Assembly: GCF_002807055.1 (NCBI RefSeq)
Contig: NZ_NIXN01000005.1
Span: forward strand, 186,001-250,000
Length of the DNA: 64,000 nt
Direction of reading: 5' to 3'
DNA from: Confluentibacter citreus
GTDB taxonomy: Bacteria; Bacteroidota; Bacteroidia; Flavobacteriales; Flavobacteriaceae
Positions 1 through 9,037 of this stretch are shown one piece after another. The notes under the pieces were generated by a model. That model worked only from the letters and a program-made list of their open reading frames with translations. It was not told the DNA's origin and made no database searches. How positions within the stretch are numbered: position 1 is the stretch's first letter; each line of letters opens with the position of its first letter. Position numbers and translations under genes: made by a program.

Positions 1-2
1 TA

Positions 3-410
3 CCGATGGACTATTTAATTGCAAAACTTCAAAAGGAATTGCCCAATGCGGAAAGTATTGAGCTACATTATCCGGAATCGGAGGCTTCTAGTATTTATGT
101 TGAGATTTCAAATAGTGAAGGGGTGTATTATGATTCTGATTTCCGATTCTTTGATCAAAATACCTTAGAAGAAATTGAAACGCCAGGGATTTATGGCAAG
201 TACAGTAATGCCGAAGTAGGTGAAAAAATATTACGAATGAACTACGATATCCATATTGGTGCCATTGGTGGTTTAGCAGGTAAAATAATTGCGTTTTTGG
301 TAAGTTTGCTTACTGCAACATTACCGGTAACGGGCATACTTTTATGGTATGGCAGAAAATATAAAAAGGAAAAGGAAACTAAAGTAAATGCGATAGAAGC
401 ATCATATTAA
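3..410 (+). CDS. PepSY-associated membrane protein, C-terminal part (5' end outside window)
   Basis: Only the last ~135 codons are present, and the frame stays open to the left edge, so the ATG at position 6 is probably internal. The visible part has a soluble stretch, then one strong hydrophobic segment (about residues 86-114 counted from that ATG) ending in [12 protein letters not shown], and a short Lys/Glu-rich tail. That ending, preceded by [18 protein letters not shown], is typical of the last membrane helix of PepSY-TM proteins, which in Bacteroidota are often linked to iron-siderophore reduction. The role here is inferred. Its 3' end overlaps the convergent ABC ATPase gene by 9 bp. 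Confidence 0.75.
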   Translation, partial: PMDYLIAKLQKELPNAESIELHYPESEASSIYVEISNSEGVYYDSDFRFFDQNTLEEIETPGIYGKYSNAEVGEKILRMNYDIHIGAIGGLAGKIIAFLVSLLTATLPVTGILLWYGRKYKKEKETKVNAIEASY

Positions 411-1064
411 AATCTTCCCATCAACCATGGTTAATTTTCTATCAGCTAAATTGGCAAGCTCCTCATTGTGGGTAACAATGACAAAGGTTTGACCAAATTC
501 GTCCCGCAGTTTAAAAAATAGGTTATGTAAATTTTCGGCCGATTCGCTATCTAAATTTCCAGATGGTTCATCCGCAAAAATAAGTCCAGGACTATTTACT
601 AAAGCTCTTGCAACAGCAACACGTTGCTGTTCGCCACCAGAAAGTTCGTTTGGTTTGTGATTGTATCTGTGTGATAAACCCAGGAAATCCAAAAGTTCTT
701 TGGCTTTATTTTCGGCATCCGATTTCTTGGTACCTTTTATAAAAGCAGGTAAGCATACGTTTTCTAAAGCGGTAAATTCGGGTAAAAGTTGATGGAATTG
801 AAAAATAAAACCAATGTGCTCATTTCTGAATTTAGCCAAGGCTTTATCATTCAATGAATTGATATTTGTGTCGTTTATTGTAAGATTAAAATCTTCCTTA
901 TTGGATGCTCTGTCTAATGTGCCTAGTATTTGTAGCAGCGTTGTTTTTCCAGCTCCCGATGCACCAACAATAGAAACGATTTCGCCTCTTTTTACGTGAA
1001 TATCAACGCCTTTTAAAACGTGTAAATCATTGTAGTATTTATGAATATTGTTTGCTTGAATCAT
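402..1064 (-). CDS. ABC transporter ATPase, LolD family
   Basis: A 220-residue ABC ATPase with Walker [10 protein letters not shown] (about 34-42), signature LSGGEQQR, Walker [13 protein letters not shown] and a switch His in VTHNEE. The SGNLD sequence after Walker B and the short length place it with LolD/MacB-type ATPases, which power lipoprotein release or efflux together with FtsX-like permeases. No permease is adjacent, so the partner must be encoded elsewhere. A GTG two codons upstream (1070) would add M-C, but the ATG at 1064 matches the usual MIxAxxIHKxY opening of the family and is preferred. The exact substrate is not visible. Confidence 0.88.
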   Translation of the reverse strand: MIQANNIHKYYNDLHVLKGVDIHVKRGEIVSIVGASGAGKTTLLQILGTLDRASNKEDFNLTINDTNINSLNDKALAKFRNEHIGFIFQFHQLLPEFTALENVCLPAFIKGTKKSDAENKAKELLDFLGLSHRYNHKPNELSGGEQQRVAVARALVNSPGLIFADEPSGNLDSESAENLHNLFFKLRDEFGQTFVIVTHNEELANLADRKLTMVDGKILI

Positions 1065-1102
1065 GCACACAATTTAGCACTTTAAGTGGTTATTGGCAAT
1101 AC

Positions 1103-3544
1103 TCACGTATGTTTCTTATTAAAAATGTTTTTTACACTGGAATAATTAATAAAATACTGCAATCTTAAAGAAAAGGTATGTTGTATGGGTTGATTAAAAA
1201 GTGTATCTAAGCTTTTACTATAAGTATCATTAGCATTATTATCGTAGTTAAACAACTGATTTCTATATAATGCTGTTAAGAAACTTCCCGGAGCAAATTG
1301 CCAAGAGTAACTAAAATCTAAATTCCAAGTATTGAAATTGGCATTGGGATTGGTTTCTAAATCACTTAATTCATAACCGGAATTAGCGTTTAGGCTTCCA
1401 TTCTCTTCAAGTGTAAAAAAATCATCCTTATAATCTACCGTTGACCAATAATTCCTAAAAGTTAGAGATAAACTATTGAATGAATTGAATGTATAACTTC
1501 CAGAAAGTGAATTTACTACGGTCTTTCTATCACGCTCACCAAAAATAATATCGTCACCTACTTTTGTTGCATAACCTCTGTCGTTAAATTCTTTATTATA
1601 ATTAAATGAATATCTAACCAAAAGTTTGTCATTAAATCTGATTCTGGGTTGAATGCCAAACCAATATTCATTACTGTCTCTAGCATCTTCAAAATATGTA
1701 AGTCCTCCAAAATCAACATCATAAGCAAATATCTTGTTATAGTTAGATGAAAACCAAATGCCGGAGTTCACTCTATTTTCATAAATAAAATAACGTCCTG
1801 TCGTTCTTGGTTCAAAATAATCAAATTGTTTGCCTGGTTGCATATTAATATTGATACCGAAATCATGGAGAGTTTTTGTTTGTGCATTATAATTAAACCC
1901 AAAACTAGTTCCTGTGTAAACGCCCGGGTCTACCAATCGACTATAATTATAATAACCACCAACATAATAATTATTTAGCTTTTTAGTGGGTTCAAAAATT
2001 CTATAAGAAAGATCCATACCCATATTGTTATAGTTATTTCTGTAAATCAGACCCAAATCATTGATGTCATATTTTGTATCGGCAAAGCTATGATTGAAAC
2101 CATATCTCAAGTTACCGTGTGTTTTTCTAGCAGCAAAATAGGTACTGTAACCTGTTTTAGCGCCGTCAATTAAATTAATGTTGCTCATTTTTGTTTCACC
2201 TTGCAATTTATAGGTGTTTCTCTTATTGTTAATATCAAAAATAAGCCCTGTAACGTTGGCATCTCTAAATTTACCATCTCGCGTTACATTGGTATTTATA
2301 AGGCTAACTGATGAGTTTTTATTGAATTGTTGATCTAAAACCAAAATATTATAATTTGAAATGGGCTCAACAAGTTCTTCACGTATGTTATTGGTTTCAG
2401 TATTTTTAATGGAAGCATATGTTTTTTCGGTAATGGCGTTAAAAACACCAATGCCAAGACCATTTTTTGTCCTGCCCGACACTTTTACGGCATTTAAAAC
2501 ATTCACTGTATTTGGATACTTTTCAATAGTCTCATTTTCATTTAATTCAACACTGCCAGTCGGACTATTGCCCACACGTCTTGAAAAGAATAAATTACCC
2601 TTACTAAATAAATCCACGCCTTCTGTAAAGAATTGACGTTGTTCAGAAAATGTTTGTTCAAAGGGACCTAAATTTAATTCTAAATTATCGAAACCAGCTT
2701 GACTGAAATCTGGGACTAAGGTGGCATCGAGCGTAAAGTTTTCCGTAATGCCATATTTTACATCCAAACCAAACTTTAAATCTGTGTCGGTAGCACCGTC
2801 AAAAGAATTAACTAACCCAGAAGTAAATGGATAAAAGCTAAGTCGGATAGGGGATTCAATATTTTCAATACCCCTAAGTTCCCCATGATATAAGCCGAAA
2901 TTTCCTTTGGTTCTATCTATTGGATTCCACGAATACTGTGTACTAGCTCTTCTAAAATGTCTATGAAATTGAAGTCCCCATGTTTGAACATTTTTATTTG
3001 AAAATCTAAGTGCATCATAAGGTATTTTTACTTCTATAATCCAGCCATCGGATACTAAAGTTACTTTGCTTTCCCAAACAGCATTCCATCCAAAATCTTC
3101 GCCTATACTGGGGTTCGCAATGGCATCGGCTTGAGTGCCAGAAGGGAAAATAAAAAACTCGGTGTCATTTTGGGCATCATTATTTGGATTGATGATAATA
3201 CCAAAAAAATCAGTTTGTCCAAAATTGTCTCTAGTGGTAAGCTGACTCATTATTTTGGTGGGGTCGTCGTGCAAATAAGCTCCAAAATAAATGGCATTGT
3301 CATCATAAGTGACTTTGACGATGGTTTTGATTCCAACAGTGTCCTGAATACCCATTTCTGGTCTAAACTGAGTGAAGTCTTTTGCTTCTTCTAAATGTTG
3401 CCAAATAGTATCATTTAGAATGCCATCAATTACGGGCGGATTGTTAGTTTTTGAAATGTTTAATGATTTTTTTTCGTTTTCTTGTGACAATATTGATGAG
3501 ATACTGAAAAAGGCAAGAAGAAACAGGGAAGTGGTTAGTTTCAT
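1103..3544 (-). CDS. DUF5916 protein: CBM9-like domain plus outer-membrane barrel
   Basis: An 813-residue exported protein. A signal peptide (about 1-20, ending ILSQ) is followed by a carbohydrate-binding family 9-like beta domain (about 35-215; NNPPVIDGILNDTIW is the typical start). The long remainder has alternating aromatic/polar strands typical of an outer-membrane beta barrel (DUF5916). CBM9-DUF5916 proteins are widespread in Bacteroidota and of unknown function; ligand binding or outer-membrane transport is a guess. It stands alone, convergent with nothing and divergent from msrA, with about 180 bp between the two starts. No C-terminal type IX secretion domain was recognised. Confidence 0.8.
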   Translation of the reverse strand: MKLTTSLFLLAFFSISSILSQENEKKSLNISKTNNPPVIDGILNDTIWQHLEEAKDFTQFRPEMGIQDTVGIKTIVKVTYDDNAIYFGAYLHDDPTKIMSQLTTRDNFGQTDFFGIIINPNNDAQNDTEFFIFPSGTQADAIANPSIGEDFGWNAVWESKVTLVSDGWIIEVKIPYDALRFSNKNVQTWGLQFHRHFRRASTQYSWNPIDRTKGNFGLYHGELRGIENIESPIRLSFYPFTSGLVNSFDGATDTDLKFGLDVKYGITENFTLDATLVPDFSQAGFDNLELNLGPFEQTFSEQRQFFTEGVDLFSKGNLFFSRRVGNSPTGSVELNENETIEKYPNTVNVLNAVKVSGRTKNGLGIGVFNAITEKTYASIKNTETNNIREELVEPISNYNILVLDQQFNKNSSVSLINTNVTRDGKFRDANVTGLIFDINNKRNTYKLQGETKMSNINLIDGAKTGYSTYFAARKTHGNLRYGFNHSFADTKYDINDLGLIYRNNYNNMGMDLSYRIFEPTKKLNNYYVGGYYNYSRLVDPGVYTGTSFGFNYNAQTKTLHDFGININMQPGKQFDYFEPRTTGRYFIYENRVNSGIWFSSNYNKIFAYDVDFGGLTYFEDARDSNEYWFGIQPRIRFNDKLLVRYSFNYNKEFNDRGYATKVGDDIIFGERDRKTVVNSLSGSYTFNSFNSLSLTFRNYWSTVDYKDDFFTLEENGSLNANSGYELSDLETNPNANFNTWNLDFSYSWQFAPGSFLTALYRNQLFNYDNNANDTYSKSLDTLFNQPIQHTFSLRLQYFINYSSVKNIFNKKHT

Positions 3545-3724
3545 TGGTTTTTGATTGATGATTTATATATCTAAAATAAGACAATAAATTAAATAGTTTG
3601 TTACAGGGAATCTTACAAAATTAAGCGAGTGTTAAATAGTTATTCTTAAGTAAAAGTTAAATTATAATGGGCTTGTAAGTTTTTAATACTCTAAGCAACT
3701 AAAATTTGATTAACTTTAAGTGCT

Positions 3725-4270
3725 ATGAATAATAATTTACAGGTTGCCACTTTTGCGGGTGGATGCTTTTGGTGTACCGAAGCCGTTTTTTTACGATTAC
3801 AAGGTGTTGAAAGGGTTATTTCGGGTTATACTGGTGGCCAAATAAAAAATCCGGCATATCGGGAAATTTGTACAGGACGTACAGGGCATGCAGAGGCCAT
3901 TCAAATTTTTTATGATGAACATAAAATCACTTACCAAGAACTTTTAGAGATTTTCTTTGCTACACACGACCCCACCACATTGAATAGGCAAGGAAATGAT
4001 GTTGGTACACAATACCGATCATCCATATTTTATAATAATGACATGCAAAGGGAAGCAGCTGAAAGCTTCATAGACTATCTTGAAAAAGAACATGTTTTTG
4101 ATAATGCTATTGTCACAGAAGTTGTACCTTCAGAAGTGTTTTATAATGCAGAAGACTACCATCAAAATTATTACAACCAAAATAGCGAGCAGGCCTATTG
4201 TCAGTTTGTTATAAATCCCAAATTGAAAAAGCTAAAAGCATCCTATTCAAATAAATTAAAGACTATTTAA
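3725..4270 (+). CDS. msrA: Peptide-methionine (S)-S-oxide reductase
   Basis: Reduces methionine-S-sulfoxide in proteins and free Met-S-sulfoxide as repair after oxidative damage. The active-site motif GGCFWCTEA lies at residues 12-20 with catalytic Cys14, and the downstream family motifs GYTGG, HAEA and YHQNY are intact. At 181 residues it is a single-domain MsrA without a fused MsrB and without a signal peptide, so cytoplasmic. Only 3 bp separate it from folE, which suggests one transcript. The ATG at 3725 is the only reasonable start given the short leader before the active site. Confidence 0.96.
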   Translation: MNNNLQVATFAGGCFWCTEAVFLRLQGVERVISGYTGGQIKNPAYREICTGRTGHAEAIQIFYDEHKITYQELLEIFFATHDPTTLNRQGNDVGTQYRSSIFYNNDMQREAAESFIDYLEKEHVFDNAIVTEVVPSEVFYNAEDYHQNYYNQNSEQAYCQFVINPKLKKLKASYSNKLKTI

Positions 4271-4273
4271 ATC

Positions 4274-4861
4274 ATGCCATATAGAAAAGTTGAAGAGTAC
4301 AACATCCAGATAACGGACGATGTTAGGGAACGTTATAAAAATATTATTAAGGATTTAGGCGAGGATACAGAAAGGGACGGTTTGTTAAAAACCCCCGAAC
4401 GTGCTGCCAAAGCCATGCAATTTTTAACCCAAGGCTATCATCAAGACCCTATAAAGGTACTTAAAAGTGCTATGTTTAAAGAGTCTTACAATGAAATGGT
4501 CATTGTAAAGGACATTGAGTTATATTCACTTTGTGAGCATCATTTATTACCGTTTTTTGGCAAAGCTCATATAGCCTACATTCCTAATGGGCATATCGTC
4601 GGACTTAGTAAATTACCAAGAATTGTTGATATCTTTTCAAGACGATTACAGGTACAAGAACGGTTAACAGAGCAGATTTTAGATTGCATCAATGATACCT
4701 TAAAACCACAAGGTGTCGCCGTAGTTATTGAAGCCTCCCACATGTGTATGATGATGCGCGGGGTACAAAAACAAAATTCCATAACAACAACATCAGGTTT
4801 TAGAGGCCAGTTTGAAAAAATTGAAACCAGAAATGAATTTTTGAAATTGATTGGTAAATAG
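4274..4861 (+). CDS. folE: GTP cyclohydrolase I
   Basis: Converts GTP to 7,8-dihydroneopterin triphosphate, the entry step of tetrahydrofolate and pterin synthesis. The 195-residue protein carries the zinc ligands Cys87 and His90 in LCEHHLLPF and Cys158 in SHMCMMMRG, together with the family block [10 protein letters not shown]. The length is normal for a bacterial FolE. It follows msrA by 3 bp and is followed 61 bp later by a small membrane protein gene; the three are probably co-transcribed up to the hairpin at 5219-5250. Confidence 0.97.
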   Translation: MPYRKVEEYNIQITDDVRERYKNIIKDLGEDTERDGLLKTPERAAKAMQFLTQGYHQDPIKVLKSAMFKESYNEMVIVKDIELYSLCEHHLLPFFGKAHIAYIPNGHIVGLSKLPRIVDIFSRRLQVQERLTEQILDCINDTLKPQGVAVVIEASHMCMMMRGVQKQNSITTTSGFRGQFEKIETRNEFLKLIGK

Positions 4862-4922
4862 ATTTTGGTATATTTATTGAGTTAATCATTGCTAATAACA
4901 TCATTTATTACATTACAACATT

Positions 4923-5216
4923 ATGAATGACTCTATGAGTAAAAACAAAAAGCTCTTGTTGGGGCTTTTATTTGATGGTTGTGGTTACATATCGTATATA
5001 TTCCCACCGTTTGATTTTGTTTGGGCACCTTTATCAGCCTATTTGATGACGAGACTTTATAAAGGTAGATCGGGTAAAGTGGCGGCTGTTATTTCTTTTA
5101 TAGAAGAAGCATTGCCTATAGTAGATTTCATTCCATCATTTACACTGATGTGGATTTACACATACGTGTTTGGCAAAACAGAAACCAAAAAGAAAGTTAT
5201 AGAAATAAAGCAATAA
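4923..5216 (+). CDS. Small hypothetical membrane protein
   Basis: A 97-residue protein that I do not recognise by function. It has two or three short hydrophobic stretches (about 30-48, 60-70 and 73-87), interrupted by Pro-rich turns (FPPFDF) and a basic patch (YKGRSGK), and ends in a charged Lys/Glu tail. Two in-frame ATGs (codons 1 and 5) are possible starts; the second, MSKNKK, looks equally natural. It sits between folE and a terminator hairpin and is probably the last gene of the msrA-folE unit. An inner-membrane location is likely. Confidence 0.65.
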   Translation: MNDSMSKNKKLLLGLLFDGCGYISYIFPPFDFVWAPLSAYLMTRLYKGRSGKVAAVISFIEEALPIVDFIPSFTLMWIYTYVFGKTETKKKVIEIKQ

Positions 5217-5218
5217 AA

Positions 5219-5250
5219 AAATCCCTTTCAAACCAATGAAAGGGATTTTT
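5219..5250. terminator. Bidirectional intrinsic terminator
   Basis: A perfect 10-bp stem (ATCCCTTTCA at 5221-5230, TGAAAGGGAT at 5237-5246) with a 6-nt loop. It is flanked by A-runs on the left and T-runs on the right, so it can terminate both the folE-side transcript and the convergent lipoprotein transcript. Confidence 0.85.
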
Positions 5251-5269
5251 AAAATTAAAAAAATGATGG

Positions 5270-5833
5270 TTATTGTACTGTAACTTGAAAGGTCGCTGTA
5301 ATATCGGTCTCACCACCAGCATTTGTAATATCACCATCACTTACGCCTGTAGCAGTTTTGTTTGGTTCATGACGCAATATTATGGTAATACTTCCAGCAC
5401 CAGTAGTTGTGGTCGTTAACGTAAATTCCAATCCTACAGGATTGTCATTGCCATCAAAATCAACATAATCAAATGTGGCTATGTTATTTGTAGCTTGAAA
5501 GAAAAATTGGTGTTCTTCATCTTCTTCAGCTATTTCTTCATTAATAGATTCTGCCGGCGTTACAGTTTCATTCAAAAGTGCTAAACTTCCATTATAAGTG
5601 GTGCCAGCAGCTAATGGTCCTGAAACTGTGATAACCGGTGGGTTTGGACCATCTCCATCCAAATCCCGAGTTTGCAAAGTTACAGCAGTTCCACCCCCAA
5701 CAGGTACTAAAGTAGCTGTTAATGTGGTGATAACCTCTTCCTCATTTACAGGCAACGGGTCATCATCATTCGAACATGCAGTAAATACTAGGGTTGCTAA
5801 AAATAATATGGATACTTTTTTGAATATTTTCAT
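5270..5833 (-). CDS. Lipoprotein following a TonB receptor (periplasmic-binding-fold-like annotation group)
   Basis: A 187-residue lipoprotein with signal and lipobox VFTACSNDDD, so the mature N-terminal Cys is about residue 20. It continues with a low-complexity acidic linker and a beta-rich domain (VITTLTATL, RDLDGDGPNPPVITVSG, AEEDEEHQFFF). Similar proteins are usually encoded next to a TonB-dependent receptor, as here, and often carry the label type 1 periplasmic binding fold protein. The aspartate-rich DLDGDGPN stretch could bind a metal ion. It is the last gene of the operon starting at 9003, 17 bp after the receptor gene. Function inferred from context only. Confidence 0.7.
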   Translation of the reverse strand: MKIFKKVSILFLATLVFTACSNDDDPLPVNEEEVITTLTATLVPVGGGTAVTLQTRDLDGDGPNPPVITVSGPLAAGTTYNGSLALLNETVTPAESINEEIAEEDEEHQFFFQATNNIATFDYVDFDGNDNPVGLEFTLTTTTTGAGSITIILRHEPNKTATGVSDGDITNAGGETDITATFQVTVQ

Positions 5834-5850
5834 TGTGTTTTTTTTATGGG

Positions 5851-8250
5851 TTAATAATTTAATTTTAATTGTATCATGAAATTTCTTCCTAAATCATCGG
5901 CAAAATATCTTAATCTGTTAAGATATTCTCTGTAAGAAGTGTTCAAGATGTTTGTAATGTTCAAACCAATGTTTAGGTTTGTTTTGGCTGATAAATTAAG
6001 GGTAATATCACTTTGAAAGTGCAACAAATGATAGGCCGGTGGCGGTGAACTCACATCTACCAACACCATTTCTTCGGTTCTTGGTATAAACACTTCAAAG
6101 TTATTGTTCGGAAAATCGTTTTGTCTCAATACCAATTCGCTCTGCAATTCAGAATTAAAACGCAACCATTTTTCATTCGAATAGCCTAAAATATTGACTG
6201 TTTTGAATGATGGCATATCAATCAGTGCTTGCTCTAGGCTTAAATCCCTTCCTTTAATTAAAGATGATTTATGGTTAAATGACCATTGCTCATTGAACTT
6301 ATAATTTGCCATCATATCCATTCCAAATAACGCCGCATTTGTTTGATTATAACCCCAAACAGGAAATGCACCACGAATGGTTTGCTCAGTACCTGTGGGT
6401 TCTATAAAAATATAATCGCTAATATGATTATAAAACGCTTCAAGATTTAGTGAAAAAGACTCCTGTTCATATAGATACGTTCCAGAAATCCTATTGGATG
6501 TTTCTTGCTTGATGCGTAAATCGCCCAGCTCAATTCTTGCTGCGGAATGGTGTAAACCATCACTAAACAATTCTGACGGATTTGGTGCTCTGTTAGACAA
6601 TCCATAATTAAAAATTATAGAGTTACGTTCATTCAATTTAAAAGCAATTCCAGTAGAAGCAGACACATTGTGATAGTCAAACACAGGGTTTGTTAGTAAT
6701 TGTGTTCCTAAATCATCAATCACAATATCTCCAAAATCGACATCATAACCACGTTCTATCCAACGACTAGTGATATAGAATTTTTTGGCATCAATCCGAT
6801 TGAAATCATAACGAAGTCCAAAATCCAAATGGGTATTATCATTTAATCTGAAACCAGAAACAGCAAAAACCCCAAAATCATACTTGTCATAATCAGGAAT
6901 CAAACGTCTCACGCCCGTATCAGGATTGGCAAAATTGTTTTGATAACCAACATTCATTCCAAATTCATACGTGGCATTGCTTTTAGAATCCACTTTTAAA
7001 TTCGTTCGTATGGTATGTGTTTTTAAAGTCAAATCGATGGCTGGTTTATCCCTGTCTGCTCCAACACGAATATCATATTCAAAACGGTGATTGTTTTGAA
7101 AATCATACTGCACTTCTAAACGTCCGAAATTTTTAAAGCGTTTGTAAAAATCAGCTTTAATGATTTGGTGTGTCACATCTTGGCGAGGGGCATTGATATC
7201 ATAACTAAAATCTTCAACCACCAAAGGCTGTTGGCTGTTAATGGCATTGACTAAATCTTCAATATTACCAATATGGGACGACCTCAAAATGGCTATGTCA
7301 TTATTTAAATAGCTATAATACACATTGAAGCCTTTTTCAAACGTTTTAAAACCACCGTTAATGGAGAATCCTTTTGAGTTCAAACCAGTGTTAGTCAAGC
7401 TATAATCTGGCGCTTCAAAATCACCAAAGCGTTTTAGGGATGCTTGTGCACCTACATACCAACCTTGCTGATAGGTTTTGGTTAAAGATGAATTTAAACT
7501 ATAGCCTCTACCGTTGGTTTGACCACTAATAATAGTCTTTCCGTAAAGCGAATCTTTTAAACTAATATTCGAAGGTTTTAACACGATAACCCCGCCAATG
7601 GCATCGCCACCATAGGCCAAGGCGTTGGCACCTTTTATCACATTGATGCTTCCAGCAGTATTCAAATCAATATTAGGAGCGTGTTCAATACCCCATTCTT
7701 GATCTTGTAAACGCACACCGTTGGTCATGACTATAATTCTGCTACTATGCAAACCATTAATCACAGGTTTTACAATGGAATTTCCAGTATTTATTGAAGA
7801 GACACCGCTAATTTGTTTCAAAGCATCACCAAGGCTCAAAGCACTGAAGCGCTCAATAGCATCGGTTTTTAAAAGTGTTTCCTGTGATGTTTTGGTTAAT
7901 TTACTAGTTGTCGTTCCATCAACTTGAACTTCATTAAGCTCTTCAATATGATGCTCTAAATTAATGACAGAAAACGTATCACCGCTGATTTGAATATCCA
8001 AGCGTTTGGTTTCACATGCCAAATGCGAGACAGTAATGGTTATTTTGCCATCACAAAGGTTTTCAACAGAAAATTTCCCATTGATATCAGAGGTTGTGTA
8101 CTTGTCAAGAGTTTCAATATAAATGTTTGCGTCAATTATTGGCGTACCATCATGAAAGTCATGAACTTCTCCAAAAAACTTGGAATTGCAATTTTGACTA
8201 TGGGTTATGTTTATAAAACAACAAGCCACAATCAATACATAGTATTTCAT
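5851..8250 (-). CDS. TonB-dependent outer-membrane receptor with carboxypeptidase-like N-terminal domain
   Basis: A 799-residue receptor with a signal peptide (about 1-19), a carboxypeptidase D regulatory-like beta domain (about 22-100), a plug domain (about 115-225, with VINGLHSSRIIVMTNGVR and GANALAYGGDAIGGVI) and a 22-strand-type barrel ending in an aromatic residue (QLKLNY). The family imports metal chelates, cofactors or other scarce nutrients using TonB energy. There is no SusD partner next to it, which argues against a polysaccharide role. The neighbours (a His/Cys-rich small protein and an acidic lipoprotein) fit a metal substrate, with zinc a possibility; this is inference. Confidence 0.88.
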   Translation of the reverse strand: MKYYVLIVACCFINITHSQNCNSKFFGEVHDFHDGTPIIDANIYIETLDKYTTSDINGKFSVENLCDGKITITVSHLACETKRLDIQISGDTFSVINLEHHIEELNEVQVDGTTTSKLTKTSQETLLKTDAIERFSALSLGDALKQISGVSSINTGNSIVKPVINGLHSSRIIVMTNGVRLQDQEWGIEHAPNIDLNTAGSINVIKGANALAYGGDAIGGVIVLKPSNISLKDSLYGKTIISGQTNGRGYSLNSSLTKTYQQGWYVGAQASLKRFGDFEAPDYSLTNTGLNSKGFSINGGFKTFEKGFNVYYSYLNNDIAILRSSHIGNIEDLVNAINSQQPLVVEDFSYDINAPRQDVTHQIIKADFYKRFKNFGRLEVQYDFQNNHRFEYDIRVGADRDKPAIDLTLKTHTIRTNLKVDSKSNATYEFGMNVGYQNNFANPDTGVRRLIPDYDKYDFGVFAVSGFRLNDNTHLDFGLRYDFNRIDAKKFYITSRWIERGYDVDFGDIVIDDLGTQLLTNPVFDYHNVSASTGIAFKLNERNSIIFNYGLSNRAPNPSELFSDGLHHSAARIELGDLRIKQETSNRISGTYLYEQESFSLNLEAFYNHISDYIFIEPTGTEQTIRGAFPVWGYNQTNAALFGMDMMANYKFNEQWSFNHKSSLIKGRDLSLEQALIDMPSFKTVNILGYSNEKWLRFNSELQSELVLRQNDFPNNNFEVFIPRTEEMVLVDVSSPPPAYHLLHFQSDITLNLSAKTNLNIGLNITNILNTSYREYLNRLRYFADDLGRNFMIQLKLNY

Positions 8251-8368
8251 CTGTTTCTATTTATTGTTTTCACCGGTATGATGCGACACCTTTAAACAGC
8301 TTGTTTTTAAGAAGCTATTTTTAGGGGTTTTTCATTGTAATGAATCTTAGTTTAAATAATGACTTACT

Positions 8369-8701
8369 TTAAACTAAAGCAGGAGGGCCTCGAAGGGAAA
8401 AAGATAATTGCCGATGATTATGTAAGAAGGTATATAGAGAACTACTTGTTTTATGAATATATATTTCAACAAATAATTCAATATCATTGGAAAAAAAACA
8501 ATAAGGCGTATTTAGGTTAAATTTGTAGAAATCACAATCGGTATTTATTTCGTGCAAATGCGTGGATTTTTCACCTAAGCATATATCATGTTTGTGGTGA
8601 GCAAACATGTGATTGAATTTAACAAACGTAGGAACAAGTAAAAGCACTGCTAATGTAAAAGCAGAAATTTTAAATGTAATATGTAGTTTTTTTAATGGCA
8701 T
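8369..8701 (-). CDS. Small His/Cys-rich membrane-anchored or exported protein
   Basis: A 110-residue protein with a basic N-terminus and one hydrophobic segment (about 10-27), then a region unusually rich in His and Cys (FAHHKHDIC, HLHEINTDCDF, HNHRQ) and a C-terminal RGPPALV. I do not recognise a named family. The His/Cys content after an export-type helix suggests periplasmic metal binding. The ATG at 8701 is preferred to a TTG one codon earlier because it overlaps the stop of the upstream gene as TGATG, a coupling arrangement. It lies 118 bp upstream of the TonB receptor gene on the same strand. Confidence 0.65.
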   Translation of the reverse strand: MPLKKLHITFKISAFTLAVLLLVPTFVKFNHMFAHHKHDICLGEKSTHLHEINTDCDFYKFNLNTPYCFFSNDIELFVEIYIHKTSSSLYTFLHNHRQLSFSLRGPPALV

Positions 8702-9003
8702 CAATTAAAAAAGCGTTTAAATCCCAATCTACTGAGCATTTTTTTTTCAAAATTCCAAAAAAATGAATGTTGACCAAAAAGCCAACCGAAAAAAACCAAT
8801 AGAAATTGATACATAATGAAAAGTATCAATATTCTTATGGTCCAATACAATACAACATTGAATGTCTCTGGAGTGATATTTAAAAAACCTAAAATAGGCT
8901 TCCCTATATAAGATGCTGTAGAGCCAGTAATAGCAAACACAATAAAAATGATGGCTATTTGAAAATTAGATTCTATGCCCCAACGTTCTTTTAACTTATT
9001 CAC
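8701..9003 (-). CDS. Two-helix membrane protein, DUF6787-like
   Basis: A 100-residue membrane protein with two hydrophobic helices (about 15-36 and 46-75) and a basic C-terminus. The opening (KERWGIESNFQ) and the glycine/serine motif ITGSTASYIGKPIL match the small Flavobacteriia family I recall as DUF6787; the function is unknown. The start is GTG at 9003; no ATG is better placed. Its stop overlaps the next start (TGATG), so it appears to head the transport operon. A near-perfect palindrome overlapping its predicted promoter begins 2 bp upstream of the start codon. Confidence 0.65.
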   Translation of the reverse strand: MNKLKERWGIESNFQIAIIFIVFAITGSTASYIGKPILGFLNITPETFNVVLYWTIRILILFIMYQFLLVFFGWLFGQHSFFWNFEKKMLSRLGFKRFFN

Positions 9004-9005
9004 AG

Positions 9006-9027
9006 TTGCAATTTAATTGCAAAAATA
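9006..9027 (-). promoter_or_regulatory. Palindromic operator overlapping a -7 box
   Basis: TTGCAATTTAATTGCAA (9006-9022) is an inverted repeat with 7-bp arms or better around a 3-nt centre. On the minus strand it is preceded by TATTTTTG (9027-9020), a match to the Bacteroidota -7 box TAnnTTTG that shares its last bases with the palindrome. A dimeric repressor bound here would block the promoter of the transport operon. The regulator is not in the window; a Fur/Zur-type protein is a reasonable guess given the operon content. Confidence 0.6.
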
Positions 9028-9037
9028 AGGAAAGTAA

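Noticed and set aside
6-8. ATG as the true start of the left-edge gene
   Set aside because: The frame is open to the window edge and the PepSY family requires a longer N-terminal part.
9006-9022. Naming the palindrome a Zur box
   Set aside because: The regulator is not in the window and I cannot verify the local Zur consensus, so it is described only as a candidate operator.
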